This document shows positions 9,871-21,400 of a stretch of DNA of 64,000 bases, one piece after another; position 1 is the stretch's first letter; each line of letters starts with the position of its first letter. The translations under genes and the position numbers were made by a program. Source of the stretch: Ixodes scapularis (taxonomy: Eukaryota; Arthropoda; Arachnida; Ixodida; Ixodidae); NCBI RefSeq assembly GCF_016920785.2, contig NW_024609835.1:176180798-176244797 (forward strand), given 5' to 3'. A model generated the notes under the pieces. It saw only the letters and a list, made by a program, of their open reading frames with translations, made no database searches and had not been told where the DNA came from.

Positions 9871-11925
9871 CGTCATGGCGTCCCAACGAAAAGCAATTAT
9901 ACAATTTCGACGTTTTTGTAATTCGGTAATTTAAATTACTGTATATAATTTTTAAGAAAGTAAAGACATCATAACCAAATAGGAACTTCCGTGCCAAAAC
10001 ATGCAGTGTGAAGTGAAGACAACTACTATCTTTTTTTTTTTTCTTGATGTCCACAAAAAAAAAAAAAAAAAAGGCTACGCAGCATCGATCCTACCGTTTT
10101 TTTGTTGTTTTTTTCGCACATTATGTGATGTCCTCTAACACGAAAGTACCGACGTAAAAGCGCTGTAGAGACGATATAAAAACAAAAATTTAAGGGAATC
10201 GAGCTTTGTAGTAAACGGAAAAAAATAAATAATTAACGACTTTTTACGGTAAACACTTCACCTCTAAGTAGAACTTCAAAAAAGTGACGGTTACGCGCTT
10301 TCATGCCCATTTCAACAAAGTTGGGAGAACGATGTATTGCATCTTGTGAATAGACATGTGAAGCAGCATGTTTATGTTAGAGGCATTGTGTGTAATCGCT
10401 GCGCAGTACCTGCCAAAAGAAGATATTATTTGGGCAGTCTCAACCGTTTCCGTCTGTGTGTGCTACGAATACAGCAACTCTTTTCGTAGAAGAAGTGATG
10501 AGGAAATGGCGTGCCCTTGATGATACGATTGTGATTATGAAATAAAATTTTTAATCAGCCAATAATTGCGACCTGTCCGGTCGCCTGGAACCCCGACAAC
10601 AACTCTCGTTCTCTGGAAAGTTCATTCTAATATTTACACGTTTTGTGGAGTTCATCGAGCGAATAAGAATGTTCCAACGATGAGCTAAACCTACACGAGT
10701 TCCCCAATCCAACTCGGCGCTTTTGAATTTTAGCGCCTTAGATAGTTCTGCGAACAGTGTATACTTCTGTGCAAATATTCGTCTAACAGTTTTGCAACGT
10801 TGGAAAGCATCGGAATGATTCAGAATCACTGCGGAGTTGATACTCGGGAAGATAAGACGGGCACTTGGGAGAAACGAACCGTGGCATTTGAGACAGGGGC
10901 ACAACCGGGGGACAAACGTGCTACAATCGCATACCCTTCCAAGGTCATCGCTTGGGCGACCGCGCGCGCGCCCAAGAAACCTTTCTTTTCTTCTTTTTAG
11001 GGGTGGTGGGGGGGGGGGGGGAGGGGGGGGGGAGTGGAGGGGAGTGGTGTAGGCGCTGATTGTCTTCCTCCTTTGTGGCTTTTGACAGACGCACAACGAG
11101 ACTGGCAGAACAAGCGCATGATTCATTTCTTTCGATGGAGGCGTTCTGTCTGTGTATGCGAACATGATTTTTTTTCCCCTTTTAGTAGTTAGTTGTTCTT
11201 GCCTTGACTCGGGTCCCAGTGGGTGCGTTGTCGTTGTATGCCCACTATTTTTTTTTTTTTAGTTTATGGTAGTTTTTGCGCTGATGGGGTATCAAGGTAG
11301 ACAAAAAGTAAAAAAAATAAAATAGCGCCTCGACAAAAAAAAAAAAAAAAAAAAAAAAGTTGTTGCGATCAGGAACGTTTTCAAAGCCATTTTAGGAGCC
11401 TGCGGTGTTACCACAGGTGCAGGATTGAGAGCGTAACCCACGCACTTGAAGAGAAGGGGAAGCTCTCGTCTTATTGGAACTCTCTTTTATGGGTTTCCAC
11501 GTCGCGATTGTCCTTCAAAATCAACTGTCATTTATTTCTCGCTCGTGGCTTTCAAGTACTGGAAGCCACGACTCGAGCTGCGAAATCATGGTTTCGCTGA
11601 AATGGATAACTCTCACGTACAGTTCGACGCGCAATACCTTTGCCGTATTGACTCGCGAGAGATGCCCCCAACACGGCTGAGTATGGCGGTGCTCCAGACC
11701 TAACATCTAAATTTTGTTGCCTTACCTGTTACTATTTCGCGCCCATTTTGAGCCATATCAAAATGAAAGCGCATGATGAAATAAAAGTCACACTCGTTTT
11801 CCGCTCGATGGAAATTTCACGCCAGCTCGCTGTCTTTGCTGGTACCTTGAGCGTTTCCCAGCAATGCGGAGAGTTAAAAAAACAAAAAAAAACGTACGAT
11901 GGCATCCTTTGCGGGATGAGGACGA
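9871..11925. other. No recognised gene; homopolymer-rich
   Basis: Contains an A-run at 10056-10072, a G-run block at 11003-11040 and an A-run at 11335-11358. A 204-codon minus-strand frame (10551-11165) runs through the G/C block and has no domain, so I do not call it a gene. Confidence 0.5.
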
Positions 11926-12027
11926 TTCGTCACATGCGCATTCGTCACAGGACGATTGGTCACAGGATGATTCGTCACATAGGAACATTTGTCACAGGAT
12001 GACTCGTCATGCGGGCAACTGGTCTCA
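11926..12027 (+). repeat. Minisatellite of ~15-bp GATTCGTCACAG units, left arm
   Basis: About six diverged units of the type GATGATTCGTCACAG lie in tandem. The whole block, with its trailing CAACTGGTCTCA, reappears inverted at 14327-14430. Confidence 0.8.
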
Positions 12028-14326
12028 TTGATCGAGCAGGGGACGATAGTAAATTGTAAATTTCAACATCTGCCTACATACCCTGATGAGGAGTTTCACA
12101 ATTTTCCACTGTCACGTAAACCAATGGTTATATAAACTAATATTACAATACTCATCCGCTTTTCCTTTCATTATATTACGGGTCTTCAGCAGGTTGATCT
12201 CAGTTGCAGGCTTGAACGAGCAATAATCCGACTGGCAGCCAAATTAGTTTTTAGTTTTGCCTTGCATACACCTATTCGACAAAACCAACAAGTATCGGAA
12301 TTCCTTCTGCCGAATGTGTACGCGTACCCCTCGTGCAGCATCATGGCTCTCTCTGTTGCGATCACCTCCATCCTTTTGAATGTAGTTCAAAAATAGTCGC
12401 TCTTCTATGGCCTCCGCATTCACCGTTCAGGACGGACCCAGATAGCTAGAACGTCTGTTACAAATTCTTTGACCTCGAGAAGCGAAAGACATGCTAAGAT
12501 AAGAGGTGACCGACTTTCTGAGGCCCAACCAACATTCAATGTTCGGGACCGAATCAGAAGCTAAAACGTTCCTTACAAATTCTTCGCCTTTGTCCGCCCG
12601 AACCAAATTGAACAATACATTTTTGGGGGGACGAACTATTCGCAACTCCAGCGCGCCGCTCGCCCTCCCACGGACGAACGGAGAACCAGAGGAGCGGGGA
12701 CGGCAGCGGCGACGGCGGCGCGGAAACGGTGGCAGGGACTGTCGGCCTTGATGCGTGAAGCCGTTTTAACGGAAAAAGTGAGCGCGTTAAAAAAGGAATT
12801 CTTGTGCTCCGCCTAGCAACAGCATTGCACAAAGGACCGGGAGGTCTAATTTCATTAGGGACTTTTCGTGTTTCGCATATGCTGCGGATTTCTGGTCTTG
12901 TGCATGGCCCCAAGCTCAATCTGTGCTCAACGTGACGGAAAATGCTCCCGCTAATAATGAAGCACTCTATAGTACGGTCTACCGAAAGTCTATTCTTTGC
13001 CATAAGTAGGAGCAAACTCGTCGCGCAACGGTATGTCGAGCAATACAAATCGGGAATGGGTTCGCGTTTTAAGGTCGTTACAAGGAACATGACCATTTAT
13101 TACAAGCGCTAATACCGATACTTGTTTTCAAGTAATTACAAAGCAAATAAAGAAATGCTCGAAGCATTTTAAGCGCGTCTGTGTTAGCCAGCCGTTCGTG
13201 ACGAGAGCTTAGAACGCGCAGTTTTGGCCAGAGGGACCGCAATGTTGCAAATAACACGGTACAACAAATGTAGGGTATATTAAAAATTTTTTTAGAGAGT
13301 TTTTGCATAGCGTACGACACCCTTAAACTTCAGTTGGACGTACAGCGCACTGACGTTCAACCGGCGCTACCAACTTTCACGAGCGGCTTGCTAGCCGAGT
13401 TGTGCAACTTATTAAAATAGCTTAGGTAAATGTAAGTGACTGTAAAAAAACACAAAAAAGAGAAATCGGGGTTTTCTTGGCCCCACTGCAAAAGCTCGGT
13501 GTTTTTTGTTTTGTTTTTCGGTACTCTTTGATGCGTACTTTAGCTGATTAATATCTTACATTGCGCCGTCATCAAGGTTCTCGTAAAAGTTGGGGCCGTT
13601 AGTTTGACGTCAGTGGGCTGCACGGCGAACTGAAGTTTTGAAGTGTCGTATACGTGACAAGAAGTGTAAGGACTACAACATTTTTTTTTTCTTAGAGTGA
13701 GGAGCATGGCAACGCTTCTAGCGCGCACTGAAAATTGTGCTTCAAAGCCGCAGCGCGAGCTTGCGGTTGTAATGCCACACCGCACGGTAGCCTGCAGTAA
13801 CAAACTTTCTATCAATAACTATAGAGCAGTTTGATTACGTGTTGCAATACACTGAAACCGAGACGGTGAGCAGCGATTTGAGAGGCTAGGACGCGAAGAC
13901 ACCAATACTGTGTATTGCTGCTCTTCCGAAGCTTGACGGTCACCGTTCGCGGCTCTTTTTTTAGAGCACTAATTTGCCAGGCAAAGCGCAAACATATCTT
14001 CATCACCCTCAAAAATATTCTGCCAGAAACAGTAACGTGGCCGGTGCCTAAAACACGCTCGCTCACTACAAAGCTTCGCACTTTGAGGTTTCTGCAACTT
14101 CTAAATAACAGCATGTTCGTTTTCCTTACGTGCATCAGCATCTCCGTCACCTGTTATATGATCCCTCCCTAACCGCTTCGCATTTGTAGACAAATGAATC
14201 ATTTTTAGCGCGGTGAACAGCGTCAGCGAGCAGGCGCACGGGATATCCTCGAGAATCTATCCCCGTCCCTTCCGCCATCTTGGAACTACTGCCCCGCCAC
14301 CTATAGGGCGTTGGAGTTGCGAATTG
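12028..14326. other. No recognised gene between mirrored minisatellites
   Basis: Open frames up to 180 codons (12554-13096, minus) lack domains. A ~20-bp word with ACAAATTCTT is repeated at about 12451 and 12567. No transposase-like translation was found. Confidence 0.5.
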
Positions 14327-14430
14327 TGAGACCGGTTGGCCGCGTGACGAGTCATCCTATGACGAATGTTCCTGTGTGACGAATCGTCCTGTGACCAATC
14401 GTCCTGTGACGAGTGTGCATGTGACGAATG
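14327..14430 (-). repeat. Minisatellite of ~15-bp GATTCGTCACAG units, right (inverted) arm
   Basis: This is the reverse complement of the 11926-12027 block, unit for unit and including the flanking GGTCTCA word, with scattered substitutions (by eye roughly 85 percent identical). Confidence 0.8.
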
Positions 14431-16097
14431 GACCGTATCCCATCCTTTGCACACTCATTACTTCTATAACACTGAGCCGCCTCGTATGCTTTTGTTTTTC
14501 TTTCATGGTACTAATTTCTTTCTGCGCATTACGGCTGTTACGACGCTAAGTCTGTCTGCCCTTCGAATTTAAACTTAGGCTCAGATCAGGGACGAACCAG
14601 TTTAAATCAGGAAAATATAATTAACACTGTAGCAAAGTAAATCTATCATATCGATCGGAAATACGATTTGGCACATTCCATCTGAACACATATTGTGCAC
14701 AGCGAATGCAATAGCGAGTCAGCGTGCAAAACGCCGCCACACTGAGCTACCATAACATCTCAGCGATTTTTGCATAGCACCGAGCACGGAAAAGAGAAAA
14801 CAGTTATTCATTCACATAAACGAAGCAAATTTATTTAAAGCCCGGACACTCCGTACGTCCAATCTAGCTAAGGTTATCAATAGACTCGACCATGTCATTT
14901 GTCGAAACAGATAAAAGACGTTGGCAGAAATGATTAGACTGAATAAGTGAATCTAACGCACGTATTTTACCAACCGACGGTCGCGCGCCTTCAATACCCT
15001 TGGACACACTTTGGGAAGCAATGCATATTTACATCGCCGCCCGAGGTCTCCATTAAACGTGTAGTGCTGACCCAAATAAAATGCTAACCTGACTCTCAAT
15101 CGCTCACCGCAAAGGACGATTTCGAACAGGCGGTACTGTAGGTCACTTGAGATAAAAAAAAAAAAAAAGAAAAACAAGCTATAGAAACGAGCGTCGTAAA
15201 AAAGGGGACCGGCATTTTTATTCCTGCCTCCGAACAGAAACGAGCGCCACCCACTGCATCACACAGCGCAGAGGCCGGACTCGGTCACCGCGCGTACATA
15301 CCAAGCGCGCGCGAGGGATGCAGAAACTTCCTCCGCCGGGAGAACACGGCAGATTTCGGGATCTATTTCACGCAGCGGATAACGCGGGCCTTTTCGCACC
15401 TCGATACTGGCGCCATCTAGAAGTTGCGCGTTCAACCACGTTTCGAGCCGCGCGCCATCTGGTGGCTGAAACGGACGAATAAATAGAGGTACCGCGCCCT
15501 CTTAAGTGCCGAATCTCTCCCGAAAGCAGTCGTCAGAGGATGCGAGCTTGACCCACTTCGGCTTTTATGCTGAGCTGAGGACCTTGCATGCTGCATTGTT
15601 CATGCAAGCTGAAGTGGTAACAAAAGAGCCCGTCCTCTCCCTCACCGGGGAACACGAACTCCAGCCGAACGCTGACGTCGCATTCGGTCATGTCAGCCGA
15701 GCGTTGAGTCATTGTATTTGTGGCCCCCATCAGTGTGGTTCTAAAGTTAACCGCTTGAGGCGCCACGGTCTGATCTCCTCCTCAAAGCACCTTTATTTTT
15801 GTCCCAGAGATGTCTGGTAACATTATCAGTGATATTGCCACGCGCGTTGCAGAACGAATGCGTGTCCGAATGGTTGCCGCGCTTGGCTCTCGCGCGGAGG
15901 CTCCGGTTTTGATTCCAGGGAGCGGACTCCTCTTTTTATTTATTCTTTCAACTTGGCATTCTTGCAAGTTGAAAACCTTGTTGTTTGATCGAGTTACGAA
16001 GGTTCTACGCACGGAACATTTTACGCCGAATGTTCCAGAATTCCACGCGGGTGCAAAAGGTGCTCCGTGTGGCGGTCCAGAGTCAGTCTCGCCCCAG
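14431..16097. other. No recognised gene; left flank of the intact gypsy insertion
   Basis: Ordinary mixed sequence with an A-run at about 15154-15168. A plus-strand open stretch reaches the insertion site (around 15985-16101). It does not show a known domain after the gypsy element is removed and the AGCT copies are joined. Confidence 0.5.
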
Positions 16098-16101
16098 AGC
16101 T

Positions 16102-16722
16102 TGTGGAGGTCTCAAAGGGGTAGCGCCTTCCGGCAGGGAGGCCGACCGCTCAACCTACCACCCCGCAGCGTATCATGCTAAGCGCTACGGCGGGTTCGAC
16201 TGTCGGCTACAACCGTTAGCCGGGACTCTCAAAAGGGAGCACACGGACACGCCGAAGGCAAGGGATAATCGGGTGTTTATTTTACGTGTTAAACATATAA
16301 AGATAAGAAAACACGCTAAGGGCGACAAGGAAGGAACAGACCTTACCTTGTCGTGCCTTCCCGAGAGCGGGCTCGGAGGTGGGCCGTCAGGGAGGGTCGG
16401 GCCACACGTCCGAACAGTTCGATGTCCCCGCGAGCAGTCCCCTCGAGCCGGGGTACAAGGCCCCCCTTCTCTCTTTCTCCCTCTCCGCTGGCGGCCTCAG
16501 CCTCGGACCCAAGAAGGTCCAACCGCCAGGGGGACGTTTCGCGTGTCCCCGCAAGGTGGGGGGGCACGGGGGATGGAGGCATGCGAAGCGAGGGTAAGCA
16601 GCCAAGATGGCTGCTCCTCCGAGGCACGAGACGGGGCGCTCCGGCTGACGGTTGGACAGCTCGGAGCGCTGTTCCCGCGGCCATAGGGCCTAATCAGGGA
16701 AGTGGAGCGGGCGGCTCCCACA
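16102..16722 (-). repeat. 3' LTR of the gypsy element (621 bp)
   Basis: 620 of 621 positions are identical to the 5' LTR at 23988-24608. The AATAAA signal is at 16276-16281 (minus). TG...CA ends abut the AGCT duplication on the left and the polypurine tract on the right. Confidence 0.97.
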
Positions 16723-16737
16723 ATTCCCCCCTCCTCA
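16723..16737 (-). other. Polypurine tract of the gypsy element
   Basis: The minus strand reads TGAGGAGGGGGGAAT immediately before the 3' LTR, the standard position for plus-strand priming. Confidence 0.85.
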
Positions 16738-16962
16738 AGATCTTGAGCACCCCTTTAGAACAAGGGATGCCGGCTCTCGTTCCCCCCCCCCCCCCCCCCC
16801 CCCCAAAATGACGCGCACAGAAAAAACAACAAAACACTACAAAATACATTAAATATATATAATAATCCATCATACATTATACATGATCCTGAATACATAA
16901 TGCTACATAAAAATTAAAAAAAAACACACTCTTGAGGAGGCCGTCGCCCGGGGCTCCTGTCC

Positions 16963-17916
16963 TTAAAAATTCAAAAGTTCCTCCGTGAGCTGTCGCTCCT
17001 CCTCCGGGCTCAGCGCTGGTGCGGAGGGTGCCGCCTCCCCACTCACCCCGTCCATCGCCACGTCCACTGGCATCTTGAACAGGCTGCCGTCCAAGATGGC
17101 GGCCGCGAACTCCGGCCGTCGCGCCATATACGACAGGACGGCGTCCACGGCGCCTGGCTGGTCGAGGGCGGCGTGCAGGTCAGGCGGGGCAGGCGGGGGG
17201 ACCACCTCGGGCGCCCGGACCCGGCTCCGATGGATCTTGCTGTCGTCGTGGACCTCGTTGATGCGTAGGACCCCGCAGCCCTCACAGTACACTGCCGCGG
17301 GGTCCGGCGTCATGAAGGCGCCCTGGGCCTCGCGGTCCGCGTCCTGGATCGTGCGGCCCCGAAAGAGCGGGGGCAGCTTGTCGGCCGGGACCCCCCGTCT
17401 GGGCCGCCGCTGTTCCGGCCATCCCCGCCAGGAGACGAAGCCGTGTGGCGGCCCGGTCCCCTGCTGCCACGTCCATGTTGCGACGTGGCGGGTCGATTTG
17501 GTGGTGGGGAGAGGGCCCGCCCCAGCCCCGGGAGACGGGGTGTCCAAGGGTGATTGTGATGGTGTCCCCGAGGCGGCCCTGGAGGAAGCCGCCGACCGGG
17601 GTTCACGTGTGTCTGCGGACGACCGGCGCCGGGCGGTGCCATGGGGGGAGGGAGCCGCTGACCTGGGTCGCCCCCGGACCCCGTTGCGACCGCTGGACTC
17701 CACGGACGGGTGGCGCTGGGCTGCGCCGTGGGGGGAGGGAGCCGCTGTCCGGGGCTGCTCCCGGACCCCGTAGCCGCCGTTTTGGCGGGAATCAGGGCCA
17801 CGGACGTAGGGGCGCCGCCTCCAGGTGGGTCGCCATTGCCCCCTCCACGAAGGCGAGGCCGTCGATGTTTGTGGCCCCCGTCCGGCACCGTCCCCAAGTT
17901 GACGTTGTCGCTGCAT
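16963..17916 (-). CDS. Extra ORF between pol and the 3' LTR (ORF3), unknown function
   Basis: A 317-residue sense-strand ORF occupies the place where env or accessory genes sit, about 580 bases after the pol stop. I chose the ATG at 17916 (context GAAGCCATG); the frame stays open a little further upstream to about 17998 without another ATG. The first ~185 residues are Arg/Pro/Ser-rich and contain a ~29-residue near-repeat (AAPSPHGAAQRH versus AAPSPHGTARRR). The C-terminal third is ordered and acidic, with a CCHH motif (C211, C214, H223, H229) and helical segments. No signal peptide or membrane segment is present, so it is not an envelope protein. Expression and function are unknown. Confidence 0.5.
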   Translation of the reverse strand: MQRQRQLGDGAGRGPQTSTASPSWRGQWRPTWRRRPYVRGPDSRQNGGYGVREQPRTAAPSPHGAAQRHPSVESSGRNGVRGRPRSAAPSPHGTARRRSSADTREPRSAASSRAASGTPSQSPLDTPSPGAGAGPLPTTKSTRHVATWTWQQGTGPPHGFVSWRGWPEQRRPRRGVPADKLPPLFRGRTIQDADREAQGAFMTPDPAAVYCEGCGVLRINEVHDDSKIHRSRVRAPEVVPPPAPPDLHAALDQPGAVDAVLSYMARRPEFAAAILDGSLFKMPVDVAMDGVSGEAAPSAPALSPEEERQLTEELLNF

Positions 17917-18495
17917 GGCTTCTGAGTTTACTGGATCCCGGCCCGCACACTTGTCGCGCGTCAAAATGTCTCTCCATCCTCCCTCGCCCTCGTATCCCTA
18001 CACGAGAGGGAAGAAGGGAAGGAAACCCCCGGGACGGACTTTCGGAGCATCTCCCCGCATACACAAGGAAACTCCGCTTGGTCCCCCGTCATCCGCGTGG
18101 AGGGGGATGGGGGTGGAAAACACGACTTCGAAACGGGGCTTGGGGAAAAGTCAGTGGGCCAACCCCTCGCCGAAAGTCGTAAAATCTCTCGGAGGCGCTG
18201 CTTCTCAAGGATCGCTTTGGCGGGACCGGGAGAAGGGCGTCATGCTCCTGGCCGACAGAAAACATTGCCACCGAGGGGTGACACGTTTCCGAGAACAGGC
18301 TTGTTAGCGGGGTTGCCAATAGCTGAACTCGGGCAGCCTGCGTACATTAACCGGCCCAACCGCAGAGCGGGAGGTTTCAGTTGGAATGCAGACCACGCAG
18401 TGCCCTTAACAGGATATGGCACTCTGCGTACGCAAACTGAACTCGGCGGCAGAGGATGCGGCAACCTACCGAGGCAAGCAGGGGTTGCCCGGTTG
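17917..18495 (-). other. Pol-ORF3 spacer of the gypsy element
   Basis: No ORF of note. A candidate 3' splice site on the minus strand (TTTTCTGTCGGCCAG, ending at 18248) could create a subgenomic mRNA for ORF3, but stops follow before the ORF3 frame opens at about 17998. A C-run at about 16780-16804 lies on the other side, between ORF3 and the 3' LTR. Confidence 0.4.
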
Positions 18496-21400
18496 CTAGG
18501 ATTTTTCTAGCCGTCCTTTTCGATGACTCCGCAACGTGTAGCGGGGTGCCGACACTTGGCCGTTGACCCCGCCTCGTCGCGAGTGCGTCTGCTGCCGCGA
18601 GAAACAATGGTCCTCGGTCGACTCGTCCTCCCTCATTGTGTAAGGTTTGAGGTCGCAGACGTGTACCGGTCCACCCACGTCCCTAGATTGTAGGTCCGTT
18701 AGCTTATAGACCAGGCGGGAGCATGTATTTTTGACTCGGAACGGGCCCGACCACTTTGGCGCCAGCGCGGCCGAAAAGGCCTTGCTTGCATCGCTAAGCA
18801 CGTGCGTGCGCCTAAGCACGAGGTCGCCCGCCTGATAGCGGACATCTCTGTGCGTGCGGTCATACTGGGCCTTTTGGCTAGCCTGCGCAGCTTCCAGATT
18901 TCGGCGGGCTTCGGAAAAGATATCCGTTAACCGAAACTGTAGCTGCCGGGCGTAGTCAGCATAGGCTGGCCGCGCGTCGTTCACCCCGCCGTTGGCTGCC
19001 AGAACCCGGTCCATGGGATTCATGAGCTCATGCCCAAATGTGAGCAGGGCAGGGGTGAATCCCGTCGATCGGTTGACCGTGGATCGGAGGGCAAACCCAA
19101 TCTCAGGGAGATAAGTGTCCCAATCCTTGTGCCGCTTCGCATAAGCTGCAAGCATAGGTTTGAGATTGCGGTTCACGCGTTCGGTCACATTCGACTGGGG
19201 GTGGTACGTCGTGGTCCTATTGTGCTTAATGCCGAGGGCCGCACAGGTGTCCACGAATACCTTCGACGTAAAGACGCTGGCATTGTCCGTTATCAAAGCC
19301 TGAGGGTACCCAAAGCGCGAGAACACCTCCATTAGCTTATCTAGGATCACTCGAGCCGTCAGCGTTCGGAGGGGAAATAGTTCGACCCATTTGCTGAAGT
19401 GATCAGTGACAACCAGCAGGTACTGATGACCCTTCGGGCTCCTTGGAAAGGGGCCGACGATGTCGCACGCCGCGAGAGACCAGGCGTGCTGACTCTTGAT
19501 GGGCTGCAACAAGCCGGGGACTTTGCCGCCTCGCGGTTTGAGGCTTTGGCACAGGTGGCATGACCGGGCGTATCTCAGTACGTCGCTTTTCATGTTGGGC
19601 CAGGTGGCGAAGTGACACAACTTATGATAAGTCTTGGGGCCACTCGCGTGTCCGGCCGTTGGCGTGTCGTGATAAAAGCGCAAAAGCGCGCCTCTCAGCC
19701 CTCGGGGTACCACCACCTTGAACGGATCACAGGTGTCATTCTCAGATGGTATGTACCGCAAAAGAAGCCCGTCGGCGTCCAGCAAGAACGAATCCAATGC
19801 GCCAACCACATTACCAGTGGCTTCCCGACGCTGGGCGTTTCCAGCAATACCAGCTGATCGCCCCGCGGCCGCGCCGCCCGACTCCGACGAGTCGCGCTCT
19901 CCCAGGAGCCCGTCGATTACTTCTCGACAAAATGGATCGTTCTGCTGAGCTTCTCGTAGCTCTTGTTTGCTAAAGGGGATCCCCACGCCTCCAAAAGAGT
20001 CGACATGGTTCACGGTTCCGTCAGAGAGCCCCGGGGGTGCCGGTGTCTCGTCGGACTGGGCTGTGCGTGGCTCGGACGCAATCACACATTTCGGGCGAGT
20101 TTCTGACGTGGAGGGGTCAGCAAACGCAATGGGGGCCCGAGACAAGGCGTCGGCCACAACGTTCGTGCTTCCCTTTTTGTAGCGCACCTCATAGTCGTAG
20201 CGCTGCAACGTCAAAGCCCATCTCGCCAGGCGACCGGCCGGCTCTCGGAGGCGTGTGAGCCATTTCAGAGCGGCGTGGTCGGTCTCAATGATAAAAGTCG
20301 TCCCGTCAACGAACATGTCGAACTTACGGAGCGCGAACACCATGGCAAGGCACTCCCGTTCGGTCACGCTGTATCGGGTTTCGGCGGGCGTCAATGATCG
20401 GCTGGCAAAGGCGACCGGTCGGAGCGCGCCTTGGTGCTCCTGGAGCAAAACCGCACCGAGTCCCCGGTCACTCGCGTCGGTTTGTATCACGAATGGCCGG
20501 TTCAAGTCGGGCAGCTTGAGGTTGGCGGTGGACACGAGAGCATCAGCGAGGCTTCGGAAAGCGGCCTCCTGCTCGGGGCCCCAGTTCCACTTCGCCGACT
20601 TCCTCAACAAACGGGTTAAGGGGGCCTGGACAGCCGCGCAACCAGGGATAAACTGACGATAAAAGTTTATCATTCCGAGGTAGCGGCGCAGAGAGCTAAC
20701 GTCCGTCGGCGCCGGATACTCCAGGATAGCCTGGAGTTTTTCAGGGCACGGAGAGACGCCGCTGCGATCGATCGTGAAACCCAGCAAAGAGATACGGGTC
20801 TCGGCGACTTGGGCCTTTTTCGGATTCAGGGTCATTCCGGCGGCCCTTAGTCTCCCAAGAACATCCTCCAAATGACGCAGGTGATCTTCGAAGGTGTCCG
20901 AGTACACGACAATGTCATCGAGGTACGCCATGGCATAGGACCATCTGGCTTCCCCGAGAACACGGTCCATGAGTCGTTGGAACGTCATTGGCGCTCCTGT
21001 AAGCCCGAACGGCATGCGCGTGAACTCAAAAAGTCCACGGTGACAGACGAAGGCTGTCTTTTCTGCATCGTCGGGTTCGACTTGGACCTGTAGGTAGCCT
21101 CTGCTGGCGTCGAGCGTCGTAAAGAACTTTGCTCCGCCGAGGTTCGAGATGATGGAGTCGATGCTTTGGAACGGATAGGCGTCCTTGCGCGTGAGTTCAT
21201 TCAGTTTGCGGTAGTCAACGCAGAGGCGGGAGCTTCCGTCTTTCTTTGGGACAAGCACGACCGGAAAACCCCATGGGCTCTCTGAACGCCGGATAACGCC
21301 GGTGTCGGTCAATTCATCCAGGGCGGCGTCGATGGCCTTTCGTTTAGCCAAACTAACCGGACGAGGATTGCACCGCCAGGGGCGAGCGTCCCCTGTGTCG

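Noticed and set aside
10551..11165. 204-codon minus-strand frame
   Set aside because: Crosses a poly-G/C block that yields a proline run. No domain and no splice or promoter context.
11926..12027. CRISPR-like array
   Set aside because: The ~15-bp units are contiguous with no spacers. This is a minisatellite in a eukaryotic genome.
12554..13096. 180-codon minus-strand frame
   Set aside because: No domain, unremarkable composition, overlaps another minus-strand frame.
16343..16811. Several frames of 72-152 codons, repeated at 24229-24763
   Set aside because: They are the same LTR sequence read in different frames and lie entirely or mostly within the two LTRs.
16985..17773. 262-codon plus-strand frame
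   Set aside because: It is antisense to the gypsy ORF3 in GC-rich DNA, has no domain, and lies against the transcription direction of the element. I keep it only as a caution on ORF3.
16963..17916. Envelope gene for the gypsy element
   Set aside because: No signal peptide, furin-like site or membrane segment can be seen in the post-pol ORF.
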